The notes below the pieces were generated by a model, which was not told the DNA's origin, searched no databases, and was given only the letters and a program-made list of their open reading frames with translations. 64,000 nt of DNA from Bradyrhizobium sp. SRS-191 (GTDB lineage: Bacteria; Pseudomonadota; Alphaproteobacteria; Rhizobiales; Xanthobacteraceae): positions 124,001-188,000 of the forward strand of contig NZ_JANBVS010000008.1 of assembly GCF_024586915.1 (NCBI RefSeq), given 5' to 3'. The first letter of the stretch is position 1. Each line of letters opens with the position of its first letter. Below, piece by piece: positions 25,272 through 34,115 of the stretch. Both the position numbers and the translations under genes were made by a program.

Positions 25272-26954
25272 ATGGTTCGCGAATTTTGGAAGCGGGGTTT
25301 CACGGCCCGCAGCCTCAGATATTGGACGCCGGCGCTTGCCTTGAGCGTCGCTGCTGTCGTGCTCGCCCCCTACGCGGCCGAGGCCGTGCGGGCGCGGCAC
25401 CGTCATCCAGCAGCCGAACCGGTCCGTCACCTGCCCTACCCTCAGCTCGACTGGCCGCTCGAAATCCCCAACAGCCAGTATCAGCCGCTGTCCTGGACCG
25501 AGGTGCCCGGCTGGGCCGACGACGATCAGCTTGCGGCTTTCAGGACTTTCCGTGCGAGCTGCAAGCCGATCGCGGCGAAGCCCGACGGCGCGCCTGAGGA
25601 CAAGGCGCTCGGAGATTCCCTGCGCGATCCCTGCCGTGACGCGCGCGCCAATGATCTCAATGACAACGCGGCTGCGCGCGCCTTCTTCGAGCGCAATTTC
25701 GAGCCGCTGAAGATCTCCAAGCTCGGCGATGCCGACGGCTTCGTCACCGGCTACTACGAGCCGGTCATCGAGGGCTCGCGGACGCAGAACGAGGTCTACA
25801 ACGTTCCGGTCTATCGCCGCCCCTCGAACCTGTTCGTGCGCGGCTTCAAGCAGGATGCCACGAGCCTGCCGAACAAGGGCCCCGTCTATCGCAAGATCGG
25901 CCGGCGCAAGCTGGTGCCCTATTACGACCGCGCGGAGATCGAGGACGGCGCCATCGAGGGCCGCGGCCTGGAGATCGCGTGGCTGCGGAATCAGACGGAC
26001 CTGTTGTTCGCGCAGATCCAGGGCTCCGCGCGCATCAGCCTCGACGACGGCTCGACGGTGCGCATCAACTACGATGCCTATAACGGCCATCCCTATACGC
26101 CGGTCGGCCGCATCCTGATCGAGCGCGGCATCATTCCGCGCGAGCAGATGTCGATGCAGCGCATTCGCGACTGGATGGAGCAGAATCCGGAAGGCGCCAA
26201 CGAACTGCGCCGGATGAACCGCTCCTACATCTTCTTCCGCGAGGTGCAGCTGTCGGAGAAGGACGAGGCCGTCGGCGCGCAGGGCATCCCGCTGACGCCC
26301 GGCCGCTCCATCGCCGTCGACAAGTCCTTGCACGTCTACGGCACGCCGTTCTTCATTACCGGCGAGCTGCCGATCGACTCGGAGAAGCAGAAGAATCCGT
26401 TTCATCGTCTGATGATCGCGCAGGACACGGGATCGGCGATCGTGGGCCCTGCCCGCGCCGATCTCTATTTCGGCGCCGGCCAGGAAGCGGGCAAAGTGTC
26501 CGGCCGGCTCAAGCACAGCATCCAGTTCGTGATGCTGGTGCCGCGGAGTCTCGATCCCGTCGCGCGCGGCCGCAAGCTGCCGCTGCCGGATGCGCGGCCG
26601 TCGGAAAAGATCGCAAGACTGTTTCCGCAGGTCCTGCCGAAGGAGCCCGTCAAGGAGGCGCAAAAGGAGCCGGCTAAAGATCAGGCCAAGGATCAGTCTA
26701 AGGATCAACCCAAGGAACAGCTGAAGGATCAGGCCAAAGGCCAGGAGCAGATCAGTGCTGCGGCCGCATCCGCCAAGGATACGAACGCCAAGGATGGGAA
26801 GGTCCCTGCCCCGGCGGCCGGCGCAAGCGCGACGACCACTGTGGCGCAGAACGTGGTCGCGCCGATCCCGCTGCCCGAGGCCCGGCCACGGCTTGAAAGT
26901 GATCGCAATTCCCGCCGATTGCGTTATGGCAGGCGTCACCGCAATCACCGATGA
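25272..26954 (+). CDS. mltA: Membrane-bound lytic murein transglycosylase A with Lys/Asp/Gln-rich tail
   Basis: A 560-residue MltA-type transglycosylase that cleaves peptidoglycan glycan strands to leave 1,6-anhydro ends. An N-terminal signal or anchor (about 15-38) is followed by the MltA domain (GFVTGYYEPVIEGS, FVRGFKQ, ARISLDDG, IRDWMEQNPE) and a 3D domain (QDTGSAIVGPARADLYFG) with its conserved aspartates. After residue about 450 comes a low-complexity tail built of repeated KDQ/KEP units, then an Ala/Pro-rich end. The tail is not part of the fold and may span the periplasm. The Smr-domain gene follows 12 bp later. Confidence 0.93.
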   Translation: MVREFWKRGFTARSLRYWTPALALSVAAVVLAPYAAEAVRARHRHPAAEPVRHLPYPQLDWPLEIPNSQYQPLSWTEVPGWADDDQLAAFRTFRASCKPIAAKPDGAPEDKALGDSLRDPCRDARANDLNDNAAARAFFERNFEPLKISKLGDADGFVTGYYEPVIEGSRTQNEVYNVPVYRRPSNLFVRGFKQDATSLPNKGPVYRKIGRRKLVPYYDRAEIEDGAIEGRGLEIAWLRNQTDLLFAQIQGSARISLDDGSTVRINYDAYNGHPYTPVGRILIERGIIPREQMSMQRIRDWMEQNPEGANELRRMNRSYIFFREVQLSEKDEAVGAQGIPLTPGRSIAVDKSLHVYGTPFFITGELPIDSEKQKNPFHRLMIAQDTGSAIVGPARADLYFGAGQEAGKVSGRLKHSIQFVMLVPRSLDPVARGRKLPLPDARPSEKIARLFPQVLPKEPVKEAQKEPAKDQAKDQSKDQPKEQLKDQAKGQEQISAAAASAKDTNAKDGKVPAPAAGASATTTVAQNVVAPIPLPEARPRLESDRNSRRLRYGRRHRNHR

Positions 26955-26966
26955 ACCGTCGTTTCC

Positions 26967-27542
26967 ATGTCTGAAGATCCAGAGCCGCCGCGCGGCCGAC
27001 GCAAGCGCGGCCTCTCCGAGGACGAGCGCACGTTGTGGGAGACGGTGGCGCGCCAGGTGAAGCCGCTGCGCAAGACATCGCGTCCGGTGCGCCCGCATCC
27101 GCCGATGGCGACGGCCGAGCCGCAGCCGGACAAACCGATGACGACGCCACGGCCGATCGCGCCGCTCGTCGTTCCCAAGCCTGCCAAGCCCGCGATCCCG
27201 CCGCTGGTCTCGCTCGGCCGCAAGGAACGCTCCAAACTCTCGCGCGGCCGTAGCGAGATCGACGCGCGGCTCGATCTGCACGGCATGACCCAGAGCCGCG
27301 CCCATCAGGCGCTGCATCACTTCCTGCATCGGGCGCAGCATGATGGCCTGACCTTCGTGCTCGTCATCACCGGCAAGGGCACGATCGGCGCCGATCCCGA
27401 GCGCGGTGTGCTGCGGCGGCAGGTGCCGCATTGGCTGAGCCTGCCGGAATTCCGCGCGTTGATCGTCGGCTTCGAGGAAGCCCATGTCGGCCATGGCGGC
27501 GCCGGCGCACTCTACGTCCGCATCCGGCGGCCGCGCGGCTGA
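26967..27542 (+). CDS. Smr/MutS2-type domain protein
   Basis: A 191-residue protein with a basic, proline-rich N-terminal half and a C-terminal Smr domain (about 90-188). The LDLHGM motif, VITGKG and a C-terminal GGAGALYVRIRR stretch are the family signatures; Smr domains nick DNA or cleave RNA on stalled or collided ribosomes. No MutS part is present, so this is a stand-alone Smr protein. The tight spacing after mltA suggests co-transcription. Confidence 0.9.
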   Translation: MSEDPEPPRGRRKRGLSEDERTLWETVARQVKPLRKTSRPVRPHPPMATAEPQPDKPMTTPRPIAPLVVPKPAKPAIPPLVSLGRKERSKLSRGRSEIDARLDLHGMTQSRAHQALHHFLHRAQHDGLTFVLVITGKGTIGADPERGVLRRQVPHWLSLPEFRALIVGFEEAHVGHGGAGALYVRIRRPRG

Positions 27543-27545
27543 GCA

Positions 27546-28667
27546 TCAGAACGGCCTGATGATGCCGACGCGCGGGAGGACGGTGATGATCCAGCCGAGG
27601 ATCGTCGTCTTGCGATCGTCACCCTCGAGAGGCGCGACAGGCTTGGTGGCCGGCAGTGTCTTCACCGCGAGCAGCATCAGCACCATGCAGACCACCCAGC
27701 TCGAGATCCAGCGCGAATAGTCGAACACCATCGCGAACATCACGAGATAAGCGAGGCTGATCATGATCAGCGCGGCGATGACGATCTGGCGATGCCGCGG
27801 CTCATGCAATGCATCGATGTGCTGCTTGAAGACACGCCACAGCGGCAGATGCAGCCAGAGCAGCAGCGCATAGACGGGCACGCCGAGCAGGTTCGAGGGC
27901 AGCCGCTCCCAGGTGTCCTGCACCTCCCTGGAGAGCGGCTGATACCAGACATAGGCAAACTGCAGCAGTTCGGTGTGGGACGGATCGACCATCCGCGTCT
28001 TCAAATAGGCCACGAAGTCCGCTTCGGGCAGCGGCATCGTGCCGAGAAATTGCGCGGCGAGAAACAGCGCGCCGAGCCCGAACAGCGCGCCGGCGCCGAG
28101 CGCGATGTGCAGGCGCGTGACGGGGCGTGTCAGGTAGTAGCGCAGCACGACGATCGCGGTGATGGTCGGCACATACATCAGGAGATGGATGTGGTGGATC
28201 AGCACCAGCACGGCAGAGATCAGCGCTGCAAGCAGCACGTAGGCAAGCGAGCCTGCGGGCATCAGCAGCATGATGATCACGCCGAGGCACCCATAGATGT
28301 CGAAGTGCCCAAGCGTGAACAGGAAGTTCTTGAACACGAACGGCGAGCCGGCGGTGAACACGAACAGCGGCAGCCGCGCGCGGTCGAAGCCGAACGTGCG
28401 GCGGAAGAGCTGAACGAACAAGCCGAAGGTGATCAGCCAGACGGCGCCCGCGAGCGCGAACACCAGCCAGACTGGCACTTTGGCCGTGAACAGGCCGACG
28501 ATGGCCCCGATCAGGGCCCGCTTGATGAAGCCGTGGTGATAGTCGACCAGCAGGTGGATGTAGGGGATGTAAGGCTGCAGCGTCAGCTTGTGCACGAAGA
28601 CGCCGAGCATCACGGCGGCGTTGACCGCGAGCATCGCGCGCCAGTGTCTGATGTACGCGTCGGTCAT
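27546..28667 (-). CDS. Polytopic membrane protein of unknown function
   Basis: A 373-residue integral membrane protein with roughly nine hydrophobic helices starting near residue 10. I do not recognise a named family. The HLLVDYHHGFIKRALIG segment and long hydrophobic loops resemble glycosyltransferase-like or EpsG-like polytopic proteins, but no catalytic motif is clear. The ATG at 28667 is chosen because the upstream in-frame extension runs into a repeat. It is convergent with the Smr gene with only 3 bp between the stops. Confidence 0.75.
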   Translation of the reverse strand: MTDAYIRHWRAMLAVNAAVMLGVFVHKLTLQPYIPYIHLLVDYHHGFIKRALIGAIVGLFTAKVPVWLVFALAGAVWLITFGLFVQLFRRTFGFDRARLPLFVFTAGSPFVFKNFLFTLGHFDIYGCLGVIIMLLMPAGSLAYVLLAALISAVLVLIHHIHLLMYVPTITAIVVLRYYLTRPVTRLHIALGAGALFGLGALFLAAQFLGTMPLPEADFVAYLKTRMVDPSHTELLQFAYVWYQPLSREVQDTWERLPSNLLGVPVYALLLWLHLPLWRVFKQHIDALHEPRHRQIVIAALIMISLAYLVMFAMVFDYSRWISSWVVCMVLMLLAVKTLPATKPVAPLEGDDRKTTILGWIITVLPRVGIIRPF

Positions 28668-28720
28668 GAGAAGTGTGAGCGGTCGTGGATGGAAGCAACG
28701 GCGCAGCCACACCCGCAACT

Positions 28721-28843
28721 GTCGTCCCGGCCTTGAGGCAGGACCCATAACCACCGTCGTTCGTGATGAGGCAAGGCTGGAGCCGCCATCGTGAGTGACA
28801 ATCAGCTTCGGTGGTTATGGGTCCCCGCGTTCGCGGGGACGAC
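28721..28843. repeat. 123-bp intergenic repeat, copy 1
   Basis: Begins GTCGTCCCGGCCTTGAGG and ends GCGGGGACGAC. Inner inverted segments (GGACCCATAACCACC and GGTGGTTATGGGTCC) form a long hairpin. A second copy lies at 28883-29005. Confidence 0.8.
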
Positions 28844-28882
28844 GACGGAAATTGAGGCGAGGTCGCGGCCACATCCACAGCC

Positions 28883-29005
28883 GTCGTCCCGGCCTTGAGC
28901 CGGGACCCATAGCCACCGCAGTTTGTGGTGAGGCAGGGCTGGAGCCGCCATCTTGAATGACAATCAGCTTTGGTGGTTATGGGTCCCCGCTTTCGCGGGG
29001 ACGAC
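28883..29005. repeat. 123-bp intergenic repeat, copy 2
   Basis: A close direct copy of 28721-28843 in the same orientation, with scattered base changes, about 39 bp after the first. The pair fills most of the gap upstream of the membrane-protein gene and downstream of hslU. Related GGACCCATAACC arms recur at 53521-53638 and 53725-53842. Confidence 0.8.
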
Positions 29006-29061
29006 AGCGGAATACGTCGCTCGAGCGTTGGTCAACTCGAGCTAATTGATAGGTCGAGCAG

Positions 29062-30366
29062 CTACAGAATGAACCGGCTGAGATCCGCGTTCTTCGCAAG
29101 GTCACCAATGTGCTGCTGCACATAGGCGGCGTCGACGCGCATGGTTTCGCCGGTGCGGTCGGACGCGGTAAAGGAGATGTCGTCCAGCACGCGCTCCATG
29201 ACCGTCTGCAGGCGGCGCGCGCCGATGTTCTCGACCGTCGAGTTCACCGCGACCGCAACGTCGGCCAGCGCATCGATCGCATCGTCTGTGATGTCGAGCG
29301 TGACGCCCTCCGTCTTCATCAGCGCCACATATTGCTTGATCAGCGACGCCTCGGGTTCGGTCAGGATCCGGCGCATGTCGTCGCGCGTGAGCGCCTGGAG
29401 CTCGACGCGGATTGGCAGGCGGCCCTGCAGCTCCGGCAGCAGGTCCGACGGTTTGGCGATGTGGAAGGCGCCCGACGCGATGAATAGGATGTGGTCGGTC
29501 TTGACAGCGCCATGCTTGGTGGAGACCGTGGTGCCCTCGATCAGTGGCAGCAGGTCGCGCTGCACGCCCTCGCGCGAGACGTCGCCACCGGCGCGGTTCT
29601 CGCGCACGCAGATCTTGTCGATTTCGTCGAGGAACACGATGCCGTTGTTCTCGACCACGCTGATCGCCTCCTGCACCAGCTGGTCGCTGTCGAGCAGCTT
29701 GTCGGATTCCTCCGCGATCAGGATGTCGTGCGAGGATTCCACCGTCACGCGCCGCGTCTTGGTGCGGCCGCCGAGCTTGCCGAAGATGTCGCCGATCGAG
29801 ATCGCGCCCATCTGTGCGCCCGGCATGCCCGGGATTTCGAACATCGGCATGCCGCCGCCCGAGGACTGCGTCTCGATCTCGATTTCCTTGTCGTTGAGCT
29901 CGCCGGCGCGCAGCTTGCGGCGGAACGAGTCGCGCGTCGCGGCGCTCGAGTTTGCGCCGACGAGCGCGTCGAGCACGCGCTCCTCGGCGGCGAGCTGGGC
30001 GCGCGCGGCAACGTCCTTGCGCTTGCGCTCGCGTACCTGGTGGATCGCGACCTCGACGAGGTCGCGGATGATCTGCTCGACGTCGCGGCCGACATAGCCG
30101 ACCTCGGTGAACTTGGTCGCCTCCACCTTGAGGAACGGCGCGCCCGCGAGCTTGGCCAGCCGCCGCGCGATCTCCGTCTTGCCGACGCCGGTCGGGCCGA
30201 TCATCAGGATGTTCTTCGGCAGCACCTCCTCGCGCAGCCCTGTATCGAGCTGCAGCCGCCGCCAGCGGTTGCGGAGCGCGATGGAGACGGCGCGCTTGGC
30301 GTCGGCCTGGCCGACGATGAAGCGGTCGAGTTCGGAGACGATTTCGCGGGGGGAAAAGTCGGTCAT
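29062..30366 (-). CDS. hslU: ATP-dependent protease ATPase subunit HslU (ClpY)
   Basis: A 434-residue AAA+ unfoldase that feeds substrates to HslV. Walker A is GPTGVGKTE near residue 58, Walker B is GIVFLDEIDKI, the pore-loop region and the I-domain are present, and the C terminus ends in DLSRFIL, the tail that docks into HslV. It is the distal gene of an hslV-DUF2585-GNAT-hslU operon with gaps of 3, 14 and 5 bp. Confidence 0.97.
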   Translation of the reverse strand: MTDFSPREIVSELDRFIVGQADAKRAVSIALRNRWRRLQLDTGLREEVLPKNILMIGPTGVGKTEIARRLAKLAGAPFLKVEATKFTEVGYVGRDVEQIIRDLVEVAIHQVRERKRKDVAARAQLAAEERVLDALVGANSSAATRDSFRRKLRAGELNDKEIEIETQSSGGGMPMFEIPGMPGAQMGAISIGDIFGKLGGRTKTRRVTVESSHDILIAEESDKLLDSDQLVQEAISVVENNGIVFLDEIDKICVRENRAGGDVSREGVQRDLLPLIEGTTVSTKHGAVKTDHILFIASGAFHIAKPSDLLPELQGRLPIRVELQALTRDDMRRILTEPEASLIKQYVALMKTEGVTLDITDDAIDALADVAVAVNSTVENIGARRLQTVMERVLDDISFTASDRTGETMRVDAAYVQQHIGDLAKNADLSRFIL

Positions 30367-30371
30367 GGGCT

Positions 30372-30884
30372 CTAGCTAGGCTCGGATGGGCGGCGAGGCA
30401 AGTCGGCGGGATCGCAGGACATCAGCAGCGCCGGACCGTCCGGCGTCTCGATCAGGCGCTCGCGCCGAAATCCCGCCTTTTCATAGGCGCGGATGGCGCG
30501 CGCATTGGCCGGCGCAGGATCGGTCACGACGCGCGGGACGCCGCGCTGAAACATCAGGTCACAAAATGCGCTGATCGCGCGCGGACCGTGACCCCGCCCG
30601 ACGTGGTCCTGCCCGGCGATGAACAGGTCGATGCCGCGGGTGCCCTCGGGCTGCGGACCAAAACCCTCGTTCCATTGGGTGAGGGCGTAGCACTGCAGAT
30701 AGCCGGCCGGCTCGTCCTGCATCAGCATGATGTATTGATCCATGGCCGGCTCGGCGCGATCGCCATCGATCAGGGCATATTGTTCGTCCGGATCGCCCCA
30801 CCACTCACGGACATGGGCCTGGCGCAGCCAGTCGCGGATCGCGGGCAGGTCACCTTCGGTCATGAGACGAAAGCCTATGATCAT
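30372..30884 (-). CDS. GNAT N-acetyltransferase, AAC(6')-like
   Basis: A 170-residue GNAT-fold protein. Residues 8-40 (MTEGDLPAIRDWLRQAHVR) and the acetyl-CoA loop GQDHVGRGHGPRA match the subgroup containing AAC(6')-type aminoglycoside acetyltransferases and siderophore IucB-like enzymes. That likeness does not show drug resistance; the natural substrate is unknown. It sits inside the hslVU operon, 5 bp before hslU, so it is likely expressed with the protease. The start is the ATG at 30884; the frame is open far upstream but overlaps the DUF2585 gene. Confidence 0.85.
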   Translation of the reverse strand: MIIGFRLMTEGDLPAIRDWLRQAHVREWWGDPDEQYALIDGDRAEPAMDQYIMLMQDEPAGYLQCYALTQWNEGFGPQPEGTRGIDLFIAGQDHVGRGHGPRAISAFCDLMFQRGVPRVVTDPAPANARAIRAYEKAGFRRERLIETPDGPALLMSCDPADLPRRPSEPS

Positions 30885-30898
30885 CGCGGACCCTGCCC

Positions 30899-31498
30899 TC
30901 ACAGCAGCGGCGGCCCGGCCTGCCACTGCCGGATCGCCTCGGTCGGATAGACCAGCATCAGGATGTTGAGCGTCAGGTTGTCGCGGATGTGCAGCCCGAC
31001 CCCGATCTCGAAGGCGATCGCGATCAGCACCGTCAGCCAGACTGGCAGCACCCGCGCCAGCAGGAAGCCGGTCATCATCGCCAGGGTGTCGCCGACGGAG
31101 TTCACGATGCTGTCGCCGAAATAGTCCAGCGAGATCGTCGCGGCGCGATAGCGTTCGATGATGAAGCTGGAGTTCTCGACCAGCTCCCACGTGCCCTCGA
31201 TCAGTATCGCGATGATCAGCCGGCCCTGCCACGGCAGCCGCGGCACGATCAGCGCCGTCAGTGCATAGAACAGGAAGCCGTGGATGATGTGCGAGAACGT
31301 GTACCAGTCGGTGAGATGCTGCGAGTTCTCCGAGCTCTGCACCACGCCATGCCACAGCTTGACGGTGCCGCAGGCGCAGATCGGCAGCCGCCCCATCGCG
31401 AACAGGATCGCGGCCTGCAGGGCCAATAACGCAAGCACCAGCCCGAGCCACAGCCCGGGCGACCGGCGGGACGCGATGCTGATCCCGTCCGCGGTCAT
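30899..31498 (-). CDS. DUF2585 integral membrane protein
   Basis: A 199-residue inner-membrane protein with about five hydrophobic helices. It matches the alphaproteobacterial DUF2585 family: CACGTVKLWHG near residue 41, SQHLTDWYTFSHIIHGF, and WELVENSSFIIERYR with conserved acidic and aromatic residues. Function unknown. It begins 3 bp after the hslV stop, suggesting a conserved link to the HslVU protease or its regulation. Confidence 0.87.
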   Translation of the reverse strand: MTADGISIASRRSPGLWLGLVLALLALQAAILFAMGRLPICACGTVKLWHGVVQSSENSQHLTDWYTFSHIIHGFLFYALTALIVPRLPWQGRLIIAILIEGTWELVENSSFIIERYRAATISLDYFGDSIVNSVGDTLAMMTGFLLARVLPVWLTVLIAIAFEIGVGLHIRDNLTLNILMLVYPTEAIRQWQAGPPLL

Positions 31499-31501
31499 CG
31501 T

Positions 31502-32062
31502 CTACTCGGCCGACAGCGCTTCGATGGTGATGTTGCGGTTGGTGTAGACGCAGATGTCGGCGGCGATGTCGAGCGACTTGCGCACGATGCTCTCGGCATC
31601 CTTGTCGGTGTCGATCAGGGCGCGTGCAGCGGCCAGCGCGTAATTGCCGCCGGAGCCGATCGCCATGACGCCGGCTTCCGGCTCCAAGACGTCGCCGGTC
31701 CCGGTCAGCACCAGCGAGACCTCCTTGTCGGCCACGATCATCATGGCTTCCAGCCGGCGCAGATAGCGGTCGGTGCGCCAGTCCTTGGCGAGCTCGACGG
31801 CCGCCCGGGTGAGCTGCCCCGGATACTGCTCCAGCTTACTCTCCAGCCGCTCGAACAGGGTGAAGGCATCAGCGGTGGCGCCGGCGAAGCCGCCGATGAC
31901 GTCGCCCTTACCGAGCTTGCGCACCTTGCGGGCGTTGGACTTGATCACGGTCTGGCCGATCGAGACCTGGCCGTCGCCGCCCACGACCACCCTACCCCCC
32001 TTGCGGACGGTCAGGATCGTGGTGCCGTGCCAGACGGTGGGCTCATGGGAAGATGCGTGCAT
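31502..32062 (-). CDS. hslV: ATP-dependent protease peptidase subunit HslV (ClpQ)
   Basis: A 186-residue N-terminal-threonine peptidase, the proteolytic core of the HslVU complex. The catalytic Thr is in HGTTILTVRKGG and follows a 13-residue N-terminal extension, so a propeptide must be removed to expose it, unlike E. coli HslV where only Met is removed. GDGQVS, GFAGATADA and GSGGNYALAAARAL are intact. The ATG at 32062 is chosen from the family start; an in-frame start 34 codons upstream is implausible. First gene of the operon; divergent from hisB. Confidence 0.96.
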   Translation of the reverse strand: MHASSHEPTVWHGTTILTVRKGGRVVVGGDGQVSIGQTVIKSNARKVRKLGKGDVIGGFAGATADAFTLFERLESKLEQYPGQLTRAAVELAKDWRTDRYLRRLEAMMIVADKEVSLVLTGTGDVLEPEAGVMAIGSGGNYALAAARALIDTDKDAESIVRKSLDIAADICVYTNRNITIEALSAE

Positions 32063-32258
32063 GGGAAGTCCCTGGTTGATGGCCTGATTTAGGCGCTCAG
32101 GGGTTGGGATACAATTACCGCGTCCCTGCCCTGCCCGCCTCGGGCCTTGAAATCCGCTCACCATGGCCCGAGATCTGGGCCGAGAGGCGTCATCCCGCAG
32201 TAGCTAAGGTGTCATCCGCCTGATAAAAGGGCCGCGTTTTCAAGGGAAAGCTGACCCC

Positions 32259-32852
32259 ATGCGTAGCGCGACCATCAAGCGCAAGACCAAAGAGACCGAC
32301 ATCGAGGTGTCCGTGAACCTCGACGGCACCGGCGTCGTCGATATCGCGACCGGTATCGGCTTCTTCGATCACATGCTGGATCTGCTCGCCCGCCATTCCC
32401 GCATCGACATGACCGTCAAGGCGGTCGGCGACCTGCATATCGATTTCCACCACACCACCGAGGACGTCGGCATCGCGCTCGGCCAGGCCGTGCGCCAGGC
32501 GCTCGGCGACATGGCCGGCATCACCCGCTACGCCTCGATCCATATGCCGATGGACGAGACGCTGACCCGGGTCGTCATCGACGTCTCCGGCCGGCCGATG
32601 CTGGTGTTCCGCACGACTTTCGCGCGCGACAAGATCGGCGAGTTCGATACCGAGCTGGTGCGCGAGTGGTTCAACGCGTTCGCCATGAACGCCGGCATCA
32701 CCCTGCACGTCGAGACGCTGTACGGCGAGAACGCCCATCATATCGCCGAATCCTGTTTCAAGGGTCTGGCGCGGGCGTTGCGGACAGCGCTCGCGATCGA
32801 TCCGCGCAACAAGGGCGAAGTGCCATCCACCAAGGGTCAGCTCGGCGGCTGA
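32259..32852 (+). CDS. hisB: Imidazoleglycerol-phosphate dehydratase
   Basis: A 197-residue single-function HisB, sixth step of histidine synthesis, converting imidazoleglycerol phosphate to imidazoleacetol phosphate. The two manganese-binding histidine motifs DFHHTTEDVG and NAHHIAESCFKG are intact, and the fold duplicates as expected. There is no phosphatase domain, as normal outside enterobacteria. It begins the his cluster, divergent from hslV. Confidence 0.97.
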   Translation: MRSATIKRKTKETDIEVSVNLDGTGVVDIATGIGFFDHMLDLLARHSRIDMTVKAVGDLHIDFHHTTEDVGIALGQAVRQALGDMAGITRYASIHMPMDETLTRVVIDVSGRPMLVFRTTFARDKIGEFDTELVREWFNAFAMNAGITLHVETLYGENAHHIAESCFKGLARALRTALAIDPRNKGEVPSTKGQLGG

Positions 32853-32879
32853 CCTCCCTCCTCCCAAGGGATATCCGAC

Positions 32880-33407
32880 ATGCCCGTCTATACGGTTCAC
32901 GCGCCCCTCGCCGCTGGAGCCGATCTGCGTTCGACGGATCGCTTCGTGTTCATTCGCGACGGCTTCCATTTCTGGGCCGCCGTGCTCGGCGCCGTCTGGC
33001 TGGCCTGGCACCGGCTCTGGCTCGCGATGCTCGGCTATATCGTCCTCGTGATCGTGCTCGACCTGGTCCTGGCGCGGATCGGCGTCGGAAGCGGTGCGAT
33101 CGCATCGGTCGATCTTCTGATCGCGATCCTGCTCGGGTTAGAAGCCTCCAGCCTGAAGCGTTGGAGCTATTCGCGCGGCAACTGGCGCCAGCTCGATGTC
33201 GTCGTTGCCGACGATGTCGATGCCGCCGAGCGCCGCTTCTTCGAGCGCTGGGCTGCGAGGCGCAGCGATCTCGGCTACGACAACAACACCGTCGATCGCG
33301 GCGCCGCGCCGCCGACGCGTGACAACGGCAACGGACAGCGTCCGCCGCCGCCTTTGCCCCATGCCAGCATCATTGGCTTGTTCCCTGAACCCGGAGGTGG
33401 ACGATGA
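32880..33407 (+). CDS. DUF2628 membrane protein
   Basis: A 175-residue protein with two or three hydrophobic helices (about 30-100) between an N-terminal MPVYTVHAP segment and a charged, proline-rich C-terminal tail. The start and the FVRDGFHFWA-like region (FIRDGFHFWA) match the alphaproteobacterial DUF2628 family. Function unknown. It is placed between hisB and hisH and its stop overlaps the hisH start by 4 bp, so it is translationally coupled to histidine genes. Confidence 0.87.
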   Translation: MPVYTVHAPLAAGADLRSTDRFVFIRDGFHFWAAVLGAVWLAWHRLWLAMLGYIVLVIVLDLVLARIGVGSGAIASVDLLIAILLGLEASSLKRWSYSRGNWRQLDVVVADDVDAAERRFFERWAARRSDLGYDNNTVDRGAAPPTRDNGNGQRPPPPLPHASIIGLFPEPGGGR

Positions 33408-34054
33408 GCGTCGCAATCATCGATTACGGCTCCGGCAACCTGCATTCCGCCGCGAAAGCCTTCGAACGCGCCGCGCGCGGGATGGAGGATCCGCAGAAGG
33501 TCGTCGTCACGCGCGATCCGGACACGGTGTATCGCGCCGACCGCATCGTGCTGCCCGGCGTCGGCGCCTTCGCCGATTGCCGCCGCGGCCTCGACGCGGT
33601 CGACGGCATGCTGGAGGCGATGACCGAGGCCGTGCGCCACAAGGCGCGGCCGTTCTTCGGCATCTGCGTCGGCATGCAGCTGATGGCGACGCGCGGCAAG
33701 GAGCATGTCACGACTGACGGCTTCGACTGGGTGTCCGGCGACGTCGAGAAGATCACGCCACGTGACGAGAGCCTGAAGATCCCGCATATGGGCTGGAATA
33801 CGCTGGATGTGCTGCAAGAACATCCGGTGCTGGAGAAGCTGCCGCTCGGGCCGAAGGGCCTGCACGCCTATTTCGTGCACTCCTATCACCTGAATGCCGT
33901 CAACGAGAACGAGGTGCTGGCGCGCGCCGATTACGGCGGGCCCATCACCGCTGTTGTCGGCAAGGACACCGCCATCGGCACGCAATTCCATCCCGAGAAG
34001 AGCCAGCGGTTCGGTCTCGCCTTGATTTCAAACTTCCTGAAATGGAAGCCGTGA
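33404..34054 (+). CDS. hisH: Imidazole glycerol phosphate synthase, glutaminase subunit HisH
   Basis: A 216-residue class I glutamine amidotransferase that supplies ammonia to HisF. The catalytic triad is visible: the nucleophile Cys in FFGICVGMQLM, and the His and Glu of QFHPEKSQ near the C terminus. The oxyanion LPGVGAF segment is also present. It overlaps the DUF2628 gene by 4 bp. Confidence 0.97.
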   Translation: MSVAIIDYGSGNLHSAAKAFERAARGMEDPQKVVVTRDPDTVYRADRIVLPGVGAFADCRRGLDAVDGMLEAMTEAVRHKARPFFGICVGMQLMATRGKEHVTTDGFDWVSGDVEKITPRDESLKIPHMGWNTLDVLQEHPVLEKLPLGPKGLHAYFVHSYHLNAVNENEVLARADYGGPITAVVGKDTAIGTQFHPEKSQRFGLALISNFLKWKP

Positions 34055-34115
34055 GCGCTGTCGTCCTGTTCGCCTGGAAGAGGCGGGCAGGGCGCGCTCT
34101 TGAAAGACGACTGAT

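Noticed and set aside
25209..27494. 761-codon frame antisense to mltA and the Smr gene
   Set aside because: No recognisable domain and complete overlap with two clear genes.
30372..30884. Calling the GNAT gene an aminoglycoside resistance gene
   Set aside because: Only fold-level resemblance to AAC(6') is visible, and it lies in a conserved housekeeping operon.
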